Shown here: one piece after another, positions 10,914-22,300 of the stretch
Layout: each line of letters begins with the position of its first letter
How positions within the stretch are numbered: the first letter of the stretch is position 1
NCBI GenBank assembly: GCA_032718475.1
Contig: JAUCBJ010001313.1
Span: 1 to 52,299 of the forward strand
Length of the DNA: 52,299 nt
Direction: 5' to 3'
DNA from: Nemertoderma westbladi
Lineage: Eukaryota > Xenacoelomorpha > Nemertodermatida > Nemertodermatidae
Notes under the pieces: generated by a model
The model's input: only the letters and a program-made list of their open reading frames with translations
Database searches by the model: none
What the model was told of the DNA's origin: nothing
Program-made: the position numbers and the translations under genes

Positions 10914-12161
10914 GTGCAGTTGAGAGTCCATGGGTTAAAAAAGAGCTATATAGTGAACACCCTCCTTGACTCCGGCAGCACAGGAACATTCATCGACAAA
11001 GAACTAGCCGAAGACATCTTTGCTGGACAACCCAAGTTCCGAACTAAGTTGAACCTTTCAGGAATTATGCAGATTTGGAAATCTACAGTAGCTACAGACT
11101 ACTATGTAGGCGCGTTGTCCACCCCCCAGGATGAACTAGGAGAACACAGTATAAGGGCAGTAAAAATGGTGGCGATAAAGAACTTCGCTACCAGCCAAGT
11201 GGAACCTTATAACTGGGATGAAGACGATTTCACCCAGCAGCATGAGATACCTAGATTCAACACCGACTACCCAGGGGTACAGATACTCATCGGCCAAAAT
11301 GCGCCTGAGGCGCTTGAGACATTAGAGAAACGGCCTGCTCGACCGCAACCATTGCAAACCTATGCGGGAAGAACAAGAGTAGGTTGGTACTTCACTGGAC
11401 CTTCCCATAGGACACTCATGGAAAGGCTACCCAAAGATCAGGTCCATCAGGTGAGTAAATGGGAAGAAGACATCAGTGAGGGAGAGACAACCACAACTGA
11501 GGGAACACCATACTCTTCAGAACATGACGATATTAACTCTAATGTAGATCAATGGAGACATTGCCTTGGGACGATTAATCCAGCCAACATCGCTTCCAGA
11601 GGAGCAACCCCTCAAGAACTGATAGATACTCCAGACTGGTTAGGTGGACCCGACTTCCTAAGTAAAGAAGAGGATGAATGGCCTCCTCATCTTACCACGG
11701 CTGAGATTAGACAAGCCAAGGGAGCGGAGAAAGTCAAACCTAAAACCCGGACGAGTAAATCAAAGTTATTTAAACCCGCGATTGATCTGTCTGTACTACA
11801 CATTTCAGGAGACGACGCTGTGGGTCTAAACTCCCCCGCCACAAATAACTCTGTTGTGGAAATCAGAGAAAGAGACTGGAAATCTGGAACACCAGACGTC
11901 TCGCAGGGACTCTCACCTCTCCTGCAGGGAGCGATAAACCACTATAGCTCCTGGAATCGGCTTTGTAAGGCCGTCGTGTATTTGAAGCGATGTTTCTATC
12001 GTCACTATTCCAGGAAGAAGAGGAAACCTGGAATTGTATTCGAAACACAACAACTCAATCGCCCAGTTGGTCGTTTATGTTATGGTCGTTACTGGAAAGA
12101 GACAGAGAACTCTCTGGAAACTATGGAAGGCAAGATACTCTTCCCACGACCACCTCCCTAA
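10914..12161 (+). pseudogene. pol: BEL pol remnant: protease plus fused RNase H/integrase scraps (RT deleted)
   Basis: In the same frame as the gag block upstream. The aspartic protease is clear: LLDSGSTGTFID with D19-S20-G21, then ILIGQN (124-129) and the Pao signature GWYFTG (157-162). Only about 50 residues later comes WRHCLGTINPANIASRG (214-230) and WLGGPDFL (242-249), which in full elements lie after RT and RNase H. Hence more than about 1.5 kb of RT/RNase H coding DNA is absent, with the junction near 11525-11560. After WNRLCKAVVYLKRCF (about 343-357) the integrase zinc-binding and catalytic core are also missing and the frame ends. The protein could not reverse transcribe or integrate. 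Confidence 0.82.
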
Positions 12162-13963
12162 TCCAACCAACATCCAGGGACTCCCCAACGTAACGACGTC
12201 TGGAGTGGGTGTGTGACTATATTATCTTATATGTTTTTATTATTTTATATTTATGTATATATTTTTATGTACTTTTATTATAATCGTTTTCTTTAATTTT
12301 ATTTAGTAGAATGTTATTTTAGCGATTATTTAGTAGATTAGTGCAATATATTAGTGTTTATTACTTACTTACTTATATTATATTATATATTTAGTGCAAC
12401 GGCGAGAAATAATTCTTTTTCTCTTTCCTTACTGTCCGTATCATATTATAAATACGTGACTACAGTAAGATGAAATGTCCGTACTTATTAAAGTACAATA
12501 AAGCTCCTACTATATTCAAGTATTATTGGTAAGTAGAGTATTAGGAATGCAAAGTTCAGATCCTCGTGTCTCAGCTAAACCAAGCTCTGGGTAGACCTTG
12601 GAAACGACTTGCCTCTTCTCACTGACATTGCTTCTTGCAATATTGCTCTCATACCGTATATTAAATAATACATATAGTAGCGTGATGTCCCTTTAACAGT
12701 AGTGTACGACGCAAAATAAATCTGTTAAACCCTTTGACCATCTGTAATTCTAGTCGATTAAGATATCACGGCACCCACCGATATACTTGAAAGACTTAAA
12801 ATTCTAGAATCAGTGGTTAACGTCCCCAGACATGTTCTGGAATAAATCGGTGCCCATCTTAAATATTACATAGTTAATATTTATAAAAATCTATTAAAGC
12901 AAATGTTATAATAGAGTAAATGCATACAAATAAACTCTAAGGAGTTTGTAAACCAAGAAAATCTATAAATTCACGGAGATTCACCCTATTAAGTGTATTA
13001 GTGTGCGAGAATCTCCAATATATAGTCAATAGCCGATAAAATTCATAAAATCATGTATAAAGGGGAATAATATTGACAATTAAAGAATTACTATTAAATA
13101 GCATCCCAGATCTGTATGCATGAGAATTACCCTAATTCTACCGCTAGCTTTCCATAATGTTGTAGCGGACTACCATGGACAAGGGCACACAAAAGATACT
13201 GATAGACCCTTGGCTCAATATAACTCACTAGTTGGCTCGCCCACGGAATGGCTCGCCCCAACTAGAGAATATACTTTCAGTATACAGTGCAATACTGTAG
13301 CACTTAGGCCTACTGCATTAGGCTGTCAGGCTTCTGATTGTCTGAACATCATATTGACAATATAATACGGATATAAAACCTATTCTTATATTTTGCTATA
13401 ATATTATAATGTTATAAAGTGGGACGCTAAAGAGACGACTCTCACCGTACCTACAATGTCACCATAGCAACAACCACGCTAGAATTAGAAGCGAGTTAAA
13501 AGAGCAATAGAAAGCTTGCCCCATTGAATAGCATACGGAATAAATAGCACACCGCTAGTATCCAGGGATACATAATAATAACGTGGCATTCTGGAAGGCA
13601 CTTGACTAATGGACAAATGGCCCGAATGTGTGCGGTTTGTGACAGTTGTGTGGAATTTGTGCATTTATAGGTGAATGTTACTACTAAAGTGTGTTTACAG
13701 TAGCGAGTCGCAGTTGTGAAAGTAGCCCTACCTCTGCAGTAAGAAAGAACCTGAAGTAAATCTAAGCCCTTGGGACGGACAGTGGAGTGACTCACGCTGG
13801 TTGTTGTTGTCGTTGTGCAGCTACTACGTTGGCGATAGACACAGCGGCGACAGTACATCAGCGCTGAGGATCTTGCGCTGTCCGGGGGCATTGAGGGGTA
13901 GGCAGCAACGACTGCTAGCCTAATTATGATTAATTATAATATCGATAAACTCATATAGCAGCT
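12162..13963 (+). other. Non-coding internal segment of the BEL element
   Basis: This 1.8-kb AT-rich region separates the collapsed pol from the downstream reading frame. Short open frames exist on both strands but none looks like a protein. It lies where full BEL elements would still be coding for integrase, so it is either replacement DNA or the 5' leader of the second frame. No tandem repeat or second LTR was recognised. Confidence 0.5.
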
Positions 13964-15508
13964 ATGACTGAGTTGATAGAATATGATCTTGGTATCAGGG
14001 AGCGATATACCCTACCATTGCAAGCGTTTGTTGATAGTTTAATACGCGGCGACGTTAGTCAACCCACTACGGAGGACGATGGCCGTTATATCGAACCGCC
14101 AATGTCAAAGGAACAGCTCACGCGTGAATTGGACTATAGAAAATCTCGCTATACGCATCGTAATGGTACGCATATGGACTTTTTAACTACTGGTCATCCT
14201 ATCGCTTTACACGATACGGACGATGTCGACACCGAAAGGGAAATGGTCCTATTTAAATATCATGCCCAGCGGAGTCGGAACGATAAATTGAGAATCGAAT
14301 GCGAAAATTCTATTCGAAATCGACTCGTAAGAGAAGACGTTAAAGAACCGGATAAACGCAGTGACTCCAACGTATATTTGGAATTCTTGAGAGAAACATT
14401 GTAAAACTGAAGAAAGATCACCCGCGTTTCCCCTACAAGACGTGCGTCTTTGGTATTATTACGATGAATGTCCTAGACCCAACCAACAAACGGAAAGACA
14501 TAAACATCCGCGGAAACGTTGAGCTAAACACAGTTTTACTCGCTATATTTATGGGAGTTTCGAGCGAAACTTGTTTGATGTATCACCTACGCTCGCTCGA
14601 CTCAAACGATCCTTAAATAAACCCATGATCAGAGTTCCGGAATACTCGGTCAGACCTCCTCATTCCCTGGTGAGACCTCAGACTCTTGATCCTAATAGTA
14701 TCACGAATCCTCCCGAGCTTACTCACTGTTCAAAGATCTAGTGTTACCCGAACAATTAGTCGGTGGCACTCCGGTTGTGGGCTCCCTAGATATTCACCCA
14801 TCTTACCTAGCCGGATTGGGACGCGGACACCTAATATCGCCATTCAACCGTATAATCGTCCCTATTTAACCCGATACAACCTGTCACCGAGGTGGAGGAG
14901 AGAGTTGTACGCAACGCGTTAGACACTATTCGACAAAAGATCGGAAAAGGAACCTACGATTGTTTGGAGGAACGTGAGTTGCAGCAGCAAGTCCAAGCGG
15001 TGAACGAGTTGGCTTTATCTCAGTTCGATCGGGAAATCCAGAATCTCTAAGAAGATATCGAACTTGGACGACCCTACTCTCTAAACGAGTTTTAGACGAA
15101 TGCTTCCAACGACAAGCGGAGGAAAATCAGCTCGAGGAGAAGCATATCGATTTCGACAGAGCCCGAGAACGCGAGTCGGAAAGAACCATCAAACCGAGGA
15201 AATTTCTCACTACACACGGTCCACCTACCGCTCTTGTGCAGACGAATCGTCAGGGACCAGTAAGAGCTGCTGTCTTGAAACGCGCTCTGAAGGTTGTTCG
15301 ACCTCGTTCCACTGAGGTTGATACCGATCAACCGAGTACCTCGACCGGCGGATACACAGACCGTCATCCTAAACCTTCCGATGCAATTGTATTGCACCCT
15401 TCACCCAGGAGTTATAGCCCTCCTAGTAAAGTGGCTCGCCCCAAAGAGAAAAGGACTCTTGCTAGCCTCAAAAAACTGCGTAAACGCCGTTCGCGTAAGA
15501 AGGACTAA
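13964..15508 (+). pseudogene. Unrecognised accessory reading frame of the BEL element, broken
   Basis: The intact first part (13964-14404, 146 codons, starting MTELIEYDLG) is highly charged. Beyond its TAA, protein-like sequence continues in shifting frames to 15508: about 14404-14740 with a TGA near 14518, then about 14735-14870, then 14885-15053 and on to about 15090, then 15090-15508. I count at least four frameshifts and two nonsense codons. The last block ends with a strongly basic tail (LKKLRKRRSRKKD) resembling a nuclear localisation or nucleic-acid-binding tail. There is no signal peptide, hydrophobic segment or Cys pattern, so an envelope protein is unlikely. It ends 78 bases before the 3' LTR. 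I do not recognise the family. It may be a captured host gene or an element-specific regulatory protein. Confidence 0.55.
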
Positions 15509-15586
15509 CTGTTTAGAGTATTTTTATATTTTAGAAACTGTGATTTTTTATATTTTAAAGAATTAAATCCCATTTTCTGGGAGCGG
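15509..15586 (+). other. 3' internal tail with weak polypurine tract
   Basis: A short AT-rich tail follows the accessory frame and ends in TCTGGGAGCGG immediately before the 3' LTR (TGTAAAAG). The purine stretch GGGAGCGG is a plausible though weak plus-strand priming tract. Confidence 0.45.
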
Positions 15587-16101
15587 TGTAAAAGCTTTTG
15601 CGGATATAACAAGCCATTTTTCTCCGCAATATACTGTGTAGGTGTTTTAGCGGACATAACAAGCCATTTTCTCCGCAATGCGCTTAATACTCTAAAAGAT
15701 AACTCAGATGACGCAATCTGTCAGCTGATTTACTGCCAATGCGGAACCTGAATCTCTCTTTGTTCTTTGTTCGGCTCAGCCAATCAGAGCGATTTTTACT
15801 TTGTGTTGGACAGTGCCTACAGAAACCCACACAATTCAGTCAGTGTGTATCTTTTCTAAGCCCAGAACACCGGCTTAGGATTCTTCTGTACTTCTGTGGA
15901 AGTCAGGATCAGAAACATCAGATGGCTTTGATTACAAGAACGTAAAACTATTAACAATTCAACTACTGAATCATTGCTGAATCATACTTCATATCTGAAT
16001 CGCCACACCGAGGCACTACGCAACGCGATTCAACTACACATACTGACTGTTCACCGCATTATTTGATTCTGTTATTAATTGGTGTTATGTTGGTATATAT
16101 T
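15587..16101 (+). repeat. 3' LTR, left part
   Basis: Matches 4084-4659 of the 5' LTR but has two rather than three copies of the GCGGA/TCCGC motif, a different junction around 15903, and roughly ten scattered substitutions. It is interrupted after TGGTATATATT (16091-16101) by a LINE. Confidence 0.9.
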
Positions 16102-18654
16102 CAAGCATGCATTCTTAACATTCCTGGGAGACTTTAATGCAAGTTCCTGCCCGGGGTCTATACATCGCCCTGGGTCTATAGCAATAGTGTTAACCGAAAT
16201 TCTGTCCATCTTCAGGATTTTATCTCTGGAAATGGATTGTTTTCGGCTGGAACCCAGTTCAAGAAGCGAACTGGAAAGCTATGGACTCATAGTGGACCCA
16301 GTGATCACAAGTCCCAGATAGACCATATTCTGTTTCGTAGGAAATACAGGAGCTCTATACAAGACTGTAATGCATTTACACTTCGACCCTTCTCCAGTGA
16401 TCACCGCCTTATTGTGGCCAAGGTAAGACTTAGTCTGCGTGCTAGCAGAACAACGAAATCTGCCTTGCCGCGGCATGACTGGTCCTCTCTGTTGCAACAG
16501 CCAAGTGTGAGATCCAGCTTCACACTACAGCTGAGCAACAGGTATGAGGCTCTTGCCTCTGAGGCGGCAGATCACTGTGAGGGTTATACTGCCTTTACAG
16601 AAGCAGTTAAGTTAGCAGCTGCAGAAACAGTTCCTGTATACCCTCGAAACAGGAAAAGGGCCCCCTGGACTGACAACAAAATTCAGAAGTGCCGAAATGA
16701 CCTTCATAAGGCGCAGAAAGAGTCCCGACTCAAACAGACTACAGCGACCAAGAATGCAGTTAAGGCTGCATCTAGGTCCCTGAACAGGCAGTACTCTGCT
16801 AATCTACAGGAGCTAATAAACCAACAAGTTGATGCCATCAATGATGCTGACGACAGCAGGCAATCATCCCAGGCATGGAAATCGATCAATCTGCTTACTG
16901 GGCGGAAAAGCCAACCAACCACCAAGGTTAAGGCTGAATCACCAGCCGATCGCCTAAATGGTTGGAAAGCACACTTTGAAAAGCTCCTCAATAATGACAG
17001 GGTATTGCCTGATAACTTTATAGAAGTAAAAGTGTCTGAGTCTGTACTCCCAGATATTCCCATTGGCGATATCTCCTTTGCAGAAGTGAAGGCTGCTGCA
17101 AAGAGCATTAAGACCAATCGTGCCAGTGGAGTAGATGGTGTTCCCCCTGAGGTCTTTAAAATACCTGAGTGTTTAAAGCTCATCTATCCCATCATAGTAG
17201 ACATGTACCGAACAACAAGAGTCCCACAAGAAATGAAAACAAATAAGTTGGTGCCAGTTCCCAAGAAGGGCAACCTAACACTCTATGGTTCTTTTCGGGG
17301 AATCTCATTGATCTCGATTGCTGCAAAGCTATACAATAGGATTCTATTAAATCGCATCAGGGATCCCATTGAGAGACTGCTCCGTGGAAATCAGAATGGG
17401 TTCCGTAAAGGTCGTGGGACCATGGAGCCCATTTTGGCACTTAGAAGGATAATTGAAGAGTTATCAAAAAAGAAAGACAGGCATCTGGCTGTTATCTTTG
17501 TTGACTTCTTCAAGGCCTTTGATTCAGTCTCTCGCTCACGTATGTTCAGCATACTTTCATTATATGGGATTCCTGATGAAATTATTGCAGCAATCAGATC
17601 AGTATACGATGGTTCGACAACATTTGTGTCTACTGTTGACGGTGACACAGAACCATTTGAAGTGTTATGGGGCGTCCTCCAAGGAGACACACTTGCACCA
17701 TTCTTGTTCATTATTGTGGTTGACTATGTTCTACGCATGTCCTTAGATCATTATAATGATGATGGGGTGATGATAACTCCACCTACTGGCTCCAGAAGTC
17801 GAGGAAATCCTGCCAAGTACCTAACTGATCTAGACTTTGCTGATGACTTAGGAGTACTCTCAGAATCATTAGAGGGAGCCCAACGCCTCCTCAGCTCATT
17901 AGAACATGCTGCTTCTAGTGTTGGTCTTTTTATTAACTCCAGAAAGACCAAAATTCTGACAGTTAACTTTGAAAGTCCTCAGCAAGTCTCTGATCGGATG
18001 AGCATAAGCTCAAAGGATGGTATGCTTGAGCATGTGGACGACTTCTGTTACCTGGGATCATGGATCCGGAAGAGAGGTGAGGACCTTCGAATACGTAAGG
18101 GAAAGGCATGGGCAGCCTTGAATAGGCTTTCCAGGATTTGGAAGTCACCGAGAATTAATCGGAAACTTAAGGTCCGATTATTTAGAGCAGCAGTAGTTCC
18201 AGTACTCCTCTACGGGAGTCCATGCTGGGCTCTAACTACTGAGGACACCAAATCTCTGGATGGCACATTCACAAGAATGCTACGCCGGGTTCATTGTGTC
18301 AAGTACAATGCACACATCTCCAACCAGACACTATATAACATTGGAGGTGTCTCATTGGTTCCCCCAAGCTTGACACTAGAACAAAATCGCCTCCGCTTTG
18401 CAGGACATTGCTTTCGCCGTGAGGACCAGCCAGTGCATAATCTTGTACTTTGGCAGCCTCATGGAGTGAATAAGCATGTTGGACAGCCCATGACTTTCTT
18501 GAGACGCATCTTAAAGGACACTGGCCTTAAAGATGCGGATGATCTAGCAAATGTCATGGGTGATAGGGAGTTGTGGCGGTGCAATTTTGTTGACAAGCCG
18601 GCACAGCATTCTTAAAAATGCAGCTGCAATGCGGCATGCCGATCCTAGTAGTAG
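16102..18654 (+). mobile_element. 5'-truncated LINE (RTE/RTEX-like) nested in the 3' LTR
   Basis: Flanked by an 11-bp target duplication TGGTATATATT (16091-16101 and 18655-18665). The element begins inside the endonuclease domain (LGDFNA at about 16124-16141), so it is 5'-truncated as is usual for target-primed reverse transcription. It ends with a short TAGTAGTAG tail rather than poly(A), as in RTE-type elements, which end in short tandem repeats. Clade assignment is from memory of RT motifs and is tentative. Confidence 0.85.
16237..18615 (+). pseudogene. LINE endonuclease C-terminus + reverse transcriptase (792 codons)
   Basis: This long open frame encodes the end of an APE-type endonuclease (IDHIL 28-32; SSDHRLI 53-59), then a complete reverse transcriptase: FRGISLISIAAKLYN, NGFRKGRG, VDFFKAFDS (422-430), GVLQGDTLAPFLF (479-491) and the catalytic FADD (534-537). 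A C-terminal region with LLYGSPCWALT and RLRFAGHCFRR follows. The annotated ATG is internal: protein-like sequence extends upstream in the same frame to about 16142, where a one-base shift separates it from LGDFNA. The RT active-site aspartates are intact, but the copy lacks the endonuclease N-terminus and 5' UTR, so it is a dead insertion. Role in a full element: nick target DNA and copy element RNA into it. Confidence 0.85.
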
Positions 18655-19283
18655 TGGTATATATTGCTGATATATTTGGAGAATACCGATGAATAATCAT
18701 AAAACCCTCAATCTCTTTGATTACTAAAGGTTAGAGGAACAGGTTTACCGGTAGCAACTGCGACTTACATTATAGTGGTTTTTGTGTGAATTGAATGCTA
18801 TTTCATAATCCCTACATGTGTCAGTTGCGATCCTCCTCATATATGATCAAATTCAGTGACGGTCGGCAGATCAGTGCGCAGTAGTGTGAACTAGTGTGAA
18901 GTCGTGTGAAGTAGTGTGAAGGTTAATAAAGCATCTCCTAAAGAATGCGCTTTTTACGAAACTCAGTAGCCATCCAGTTGTGATTAGTATAAGTCATAAC
19001 TCTGTTTTATACTTAAAGCGCCACGTCCTAAAGGAACTGTTAATATTTCCCCGAAAGTAAATATATTGTCAGAGATTATATATTAACGATCAATCGAATA
19101 ATACAGTAGGTCTACACTGCAATCACTATCAAAGCATCCGAATCCAGTCTCCCTTAACTGTGGGTGAATGGTCGCGCACAGGCTGGCTTCGGCTGATGTA
19201 ACTTCAGTACATTAAATAATTGATATACAAAAAGACAATTAAAATTGGCAGGTTAAACTGCTAAAGGTCTAAAAGCGCGAACA
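18655..19283 (+). repeat. 3' LTR, right part
   Basis: Matches 4652-5280 of the 5' LTR with only about two substitutions (TATA region T to C; GTCTGCA to GTCTACA) and ends GCGCGAACA. It contains the AATAAA at 18925-18930. It is followed by the TAAAT target duplication. Confidence 0.92.
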
Positions 19284-19370
19284 TAAATAATGATCCATAA
19301 CTAAATAATGTAAATTACTCTATTTGACTTTTATTGTTTTGGTTAGAATAACGTGCCATTGTAACTAAAT
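19284..19370. other. Short AT-rich spacer
   Basis: Unique sequence between the BEL insertion and the 44-bp satellite; begins with the right copy of the TAAAT target duplication. No gene. Confidence 0.6.
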
Positions 19371-22300
19371 CCTATCCCTCTTCCTTTATTTAGTGCTAAT
19401 GAATATATTTAATCCTATCCCTCTTCCCTTATTTAGTGCTAATGAATATATTTAATCCTATCTCTCTTTCCCTTATTTAGTGCTAATGAATATATTTAAT
19501 CCTATCTCTCTTTCCCTTATTTAGTGCTAATGAATATATTTAATCCTATCTCTCTTTCCCTTATTTAGTGCTAATGAATATATTTAATCCTATCTCTCTT
19601 TCCCTTATTTAGTGGTAATGAATATATTTAATCCTATCTCTCTTTCCCTTATTTAGTGGTAATGAATATATTTAATCCTATCTATCTTTCCCTTATTTAG
19701 TGCTAATGAATATATTTAATCCTATCTCTCTTTCCCTTATTTAGTGGTAATGAATATATTTAATCCTATCTCTCTTTCCTTTATTTAGTGGTAATGAATA
19801 TATTTAATCATATCTCTCTTTCCCTTATTTAGTGGTAATGAATATATTTAATCCTATCCCTCTTTCCTTTATTTAGTGGTAATGAATATATTTAATCATA
19901 TCTCTCTTTCCCTTATTTAGTGCTAATGAATATATTTAATCCTATCTCTCTTTCCCTTATTTAGTGCTAATGAATATATTTAATCCTATCTCTCTTTCCC
20001 TTATTTAGTGGTAATGAATATATTTAATCCTATCTCTCTTTCCCTTATTTAGTGCTAATGAATATATTTAATCCTATCTCTCTTTCCTTTATTTAGTGGT
20101 AATGAATATATTTAATCCTATCTCTCTTTCCCTTATTTAGTGGTAATGAATATATTTAATCCTATCTCTCTTTCCCTTATTTAGTGGTAATGAATATATT
20201 TAATCCTATCTCTCTTTCCTTTATTTAGTGCTAATGAATATATTTAATCCTATCTCTCTTTCCCTTATTTAGTGCTAATGAATATATTTAATCCTATCTC
20301 TCTTTCCCTTATTTAGTGCTAATGAATATATTTAATCCTATCTCTCTTTCCCTTATTTAGTGGTAATGAATATATTTAATCCTATCTCTCTTTCCTTTAT
20401 TTAGTGGTAATGAATATATTTAATCATATCTCTCTTTCCCTTATTTAGTGGTAATGAATATATTTAATCCTATCTCTCTTTCCCTTATTTAGTGGTAATG
20501 AATATATTTAATCATATCTCTCTTTCCTTTATTTAGTGGTAATGAATATATTTAATCATATCTCTCTTTCCCTTATTTAGTGGTAATGAATATATTTAAT
20601 CCTATCTCTCTTTCCCTTATTTAGTGCTAATGAATATATTTAATCCTATCTCTCTTTCCCTTATTTAGTGGTAATGAATATATTTAATCCTATCTCTCTT
20701 TCCCTTATTTAGTGCTAATGAATATATTTAATCATATCTCTCTTTCCCTTATTTAGTGGTAATGAATATATTTAATCCTATCTCTCTTTCCCTTATTTAG
20801 TGGTAATGAATATATTTAATCATATCTCTCTTTCCCTTATTTAGTGGTAATGAATATATTTAATCCTATCTCTCTTTCCCTTATTTAGTGCTAATGAATA
20901 TATTTAATCATATCTCTCTTTCCCTTATTTAGTGGTAATGAATATATTTAATCCTATCTCTCTTTCCCTTATTTAGTGCTAATGAATATATTTAATCCTA
21001 TCTCTCTTTCCTTTATTTAGTGCTAATGAATATATTTAATCCTATCTCTCTTTCCCTTATTTAGTGCTAATGAATATATTTAATCCTATCTCTCTTTCCC
21101 TTATTTAGTGGTAATGAATATATTTAATCATATCTCTCTTTCCTTTATTTAGTGGTAATGAATATATTTAATCATATCTCTCTTTCCCTTATTTAGTGGT
21201 AATGAATATATTTAATCCTATCTCTCTTTCCTTTATTTAGTGGTAATGAATATATTTAATCATATCTCTCTTTCCCTTATTTAGTGGTAATGAATATATT
21301 TAATCCTATCTCTCTTTCCCTTATTTAGTGGTAATGAATATATTTAATCATATCTCTCTTTCCTTTATTTAGTGGTAATGAATATATTTAATCCTATCTC
21401 TCTTTCCTTTATTTAGTGCTAATGAATATATTTAATCCTATCTCTCTTTCCCTTATTTAGTGCTAATGAATATATTTAATCATATCTCTCTTTCCCTTAT
21501 TTAGTGGTAATGAATATATTTAATCCTATCTCTCTTTCCCTTATTTAGTGGTAATGAATATATTTAATCATATCTCTCTTTCCCTTATTTAGTGGTAATG
21601 AATATATTTAATCATATCTCTCTTTCCCTTATTTAGTGGTAATGAATATATTTAATCCTATCTCTCTTTCCCTTATTTAGTGCTAATGAATATATTTAAT
21701 CATATCTCTCTTTCCTTTATTTAGTGGTAATGAATATATTTAATCATATCTCTCTTTCCCTTATTTAGTGGTAATGAATATATTTAATCCTATCTCTCTT
21801 TCCTTTATTTAGTGGTAATGAATATATTTAATCATATCTCTCTTTCCCTTATTTAGTGGTAATGAATATATTTAATCCTATCTCTCTTTCCCTTATTTAG
21901 TGGTAATGAATATATTTAATCATATCTCTCTTTCCTTTATTTAGTGGTAATGAATATATTTAATCCTATCTCTCTTTCCCTTATTTAGTGCTAATGAATA
22001 TATTTAATCCTATCTCTCTTTCCCTTATTTAGTGCTAATGAATATATTTAATCATATCTCTCTTTCCCTTATTTAGTGGTAATGAATATATTTAATCCTA
22101 TCTCTCTTTCCCTTATTTAGTGGTAATGAATATATTTAATCATATCTCTCTTTCCTTTATTTAGTGGTAATGAATATATTTAATCATATCTCTCTTTCCC
22201 TTATTTAGTGGTAATGAATATATTTAATCCTATCTCTCTTTCCCTTATTTAGTGCTAATGAATATATTTAATCATATCTCTCTTTCCCTTATTTAGTGCT

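Larger units (their letters stand above)
4084..19283 (+). mobile_element. BEL/Pao-type LTR retrotransposon, RT/IN-deleted, with nested LINE
   Basis: Two long direct repeats, each starting TGTAAAAG and ending GCGCGAACA, bound an internal region of about 10.3 kb. The outer flanks carry a 5-bp duplication TAAAT (4079-4083 and 19284-19288), showing a complete integration event. The inner proteins identify the superfamily: a DUF1759-like gag, a CCHC zinc-knuckle block ending in an HH-LLH motif, a DSGS aspartic protease followed by a GWYFTG motif, and the NPANIASRG / WLGGPDFL segment that in BEL/Pao lies between RNase H and integrase. No RT catalytic block (YVDD-type) is present. The copy is therefore non-autonomous. 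The 3' LTR was later interrupted by a LINE at 16102-18654. Confidence 0.9.

Noticed and set aside
13496-13891. Minus-strand frame of 131 codons inside the BEL element
   Set aside because: Antisense to the element, Cys/Thr-rich low-complexity composition, no recognisable domain.
13964-15508. Envelope gene of an errantivirus-like element
   Set aside because: Position fits, but no signal peptide, membrane segment, cleavage site or cysteine pattern is visible in any frame.
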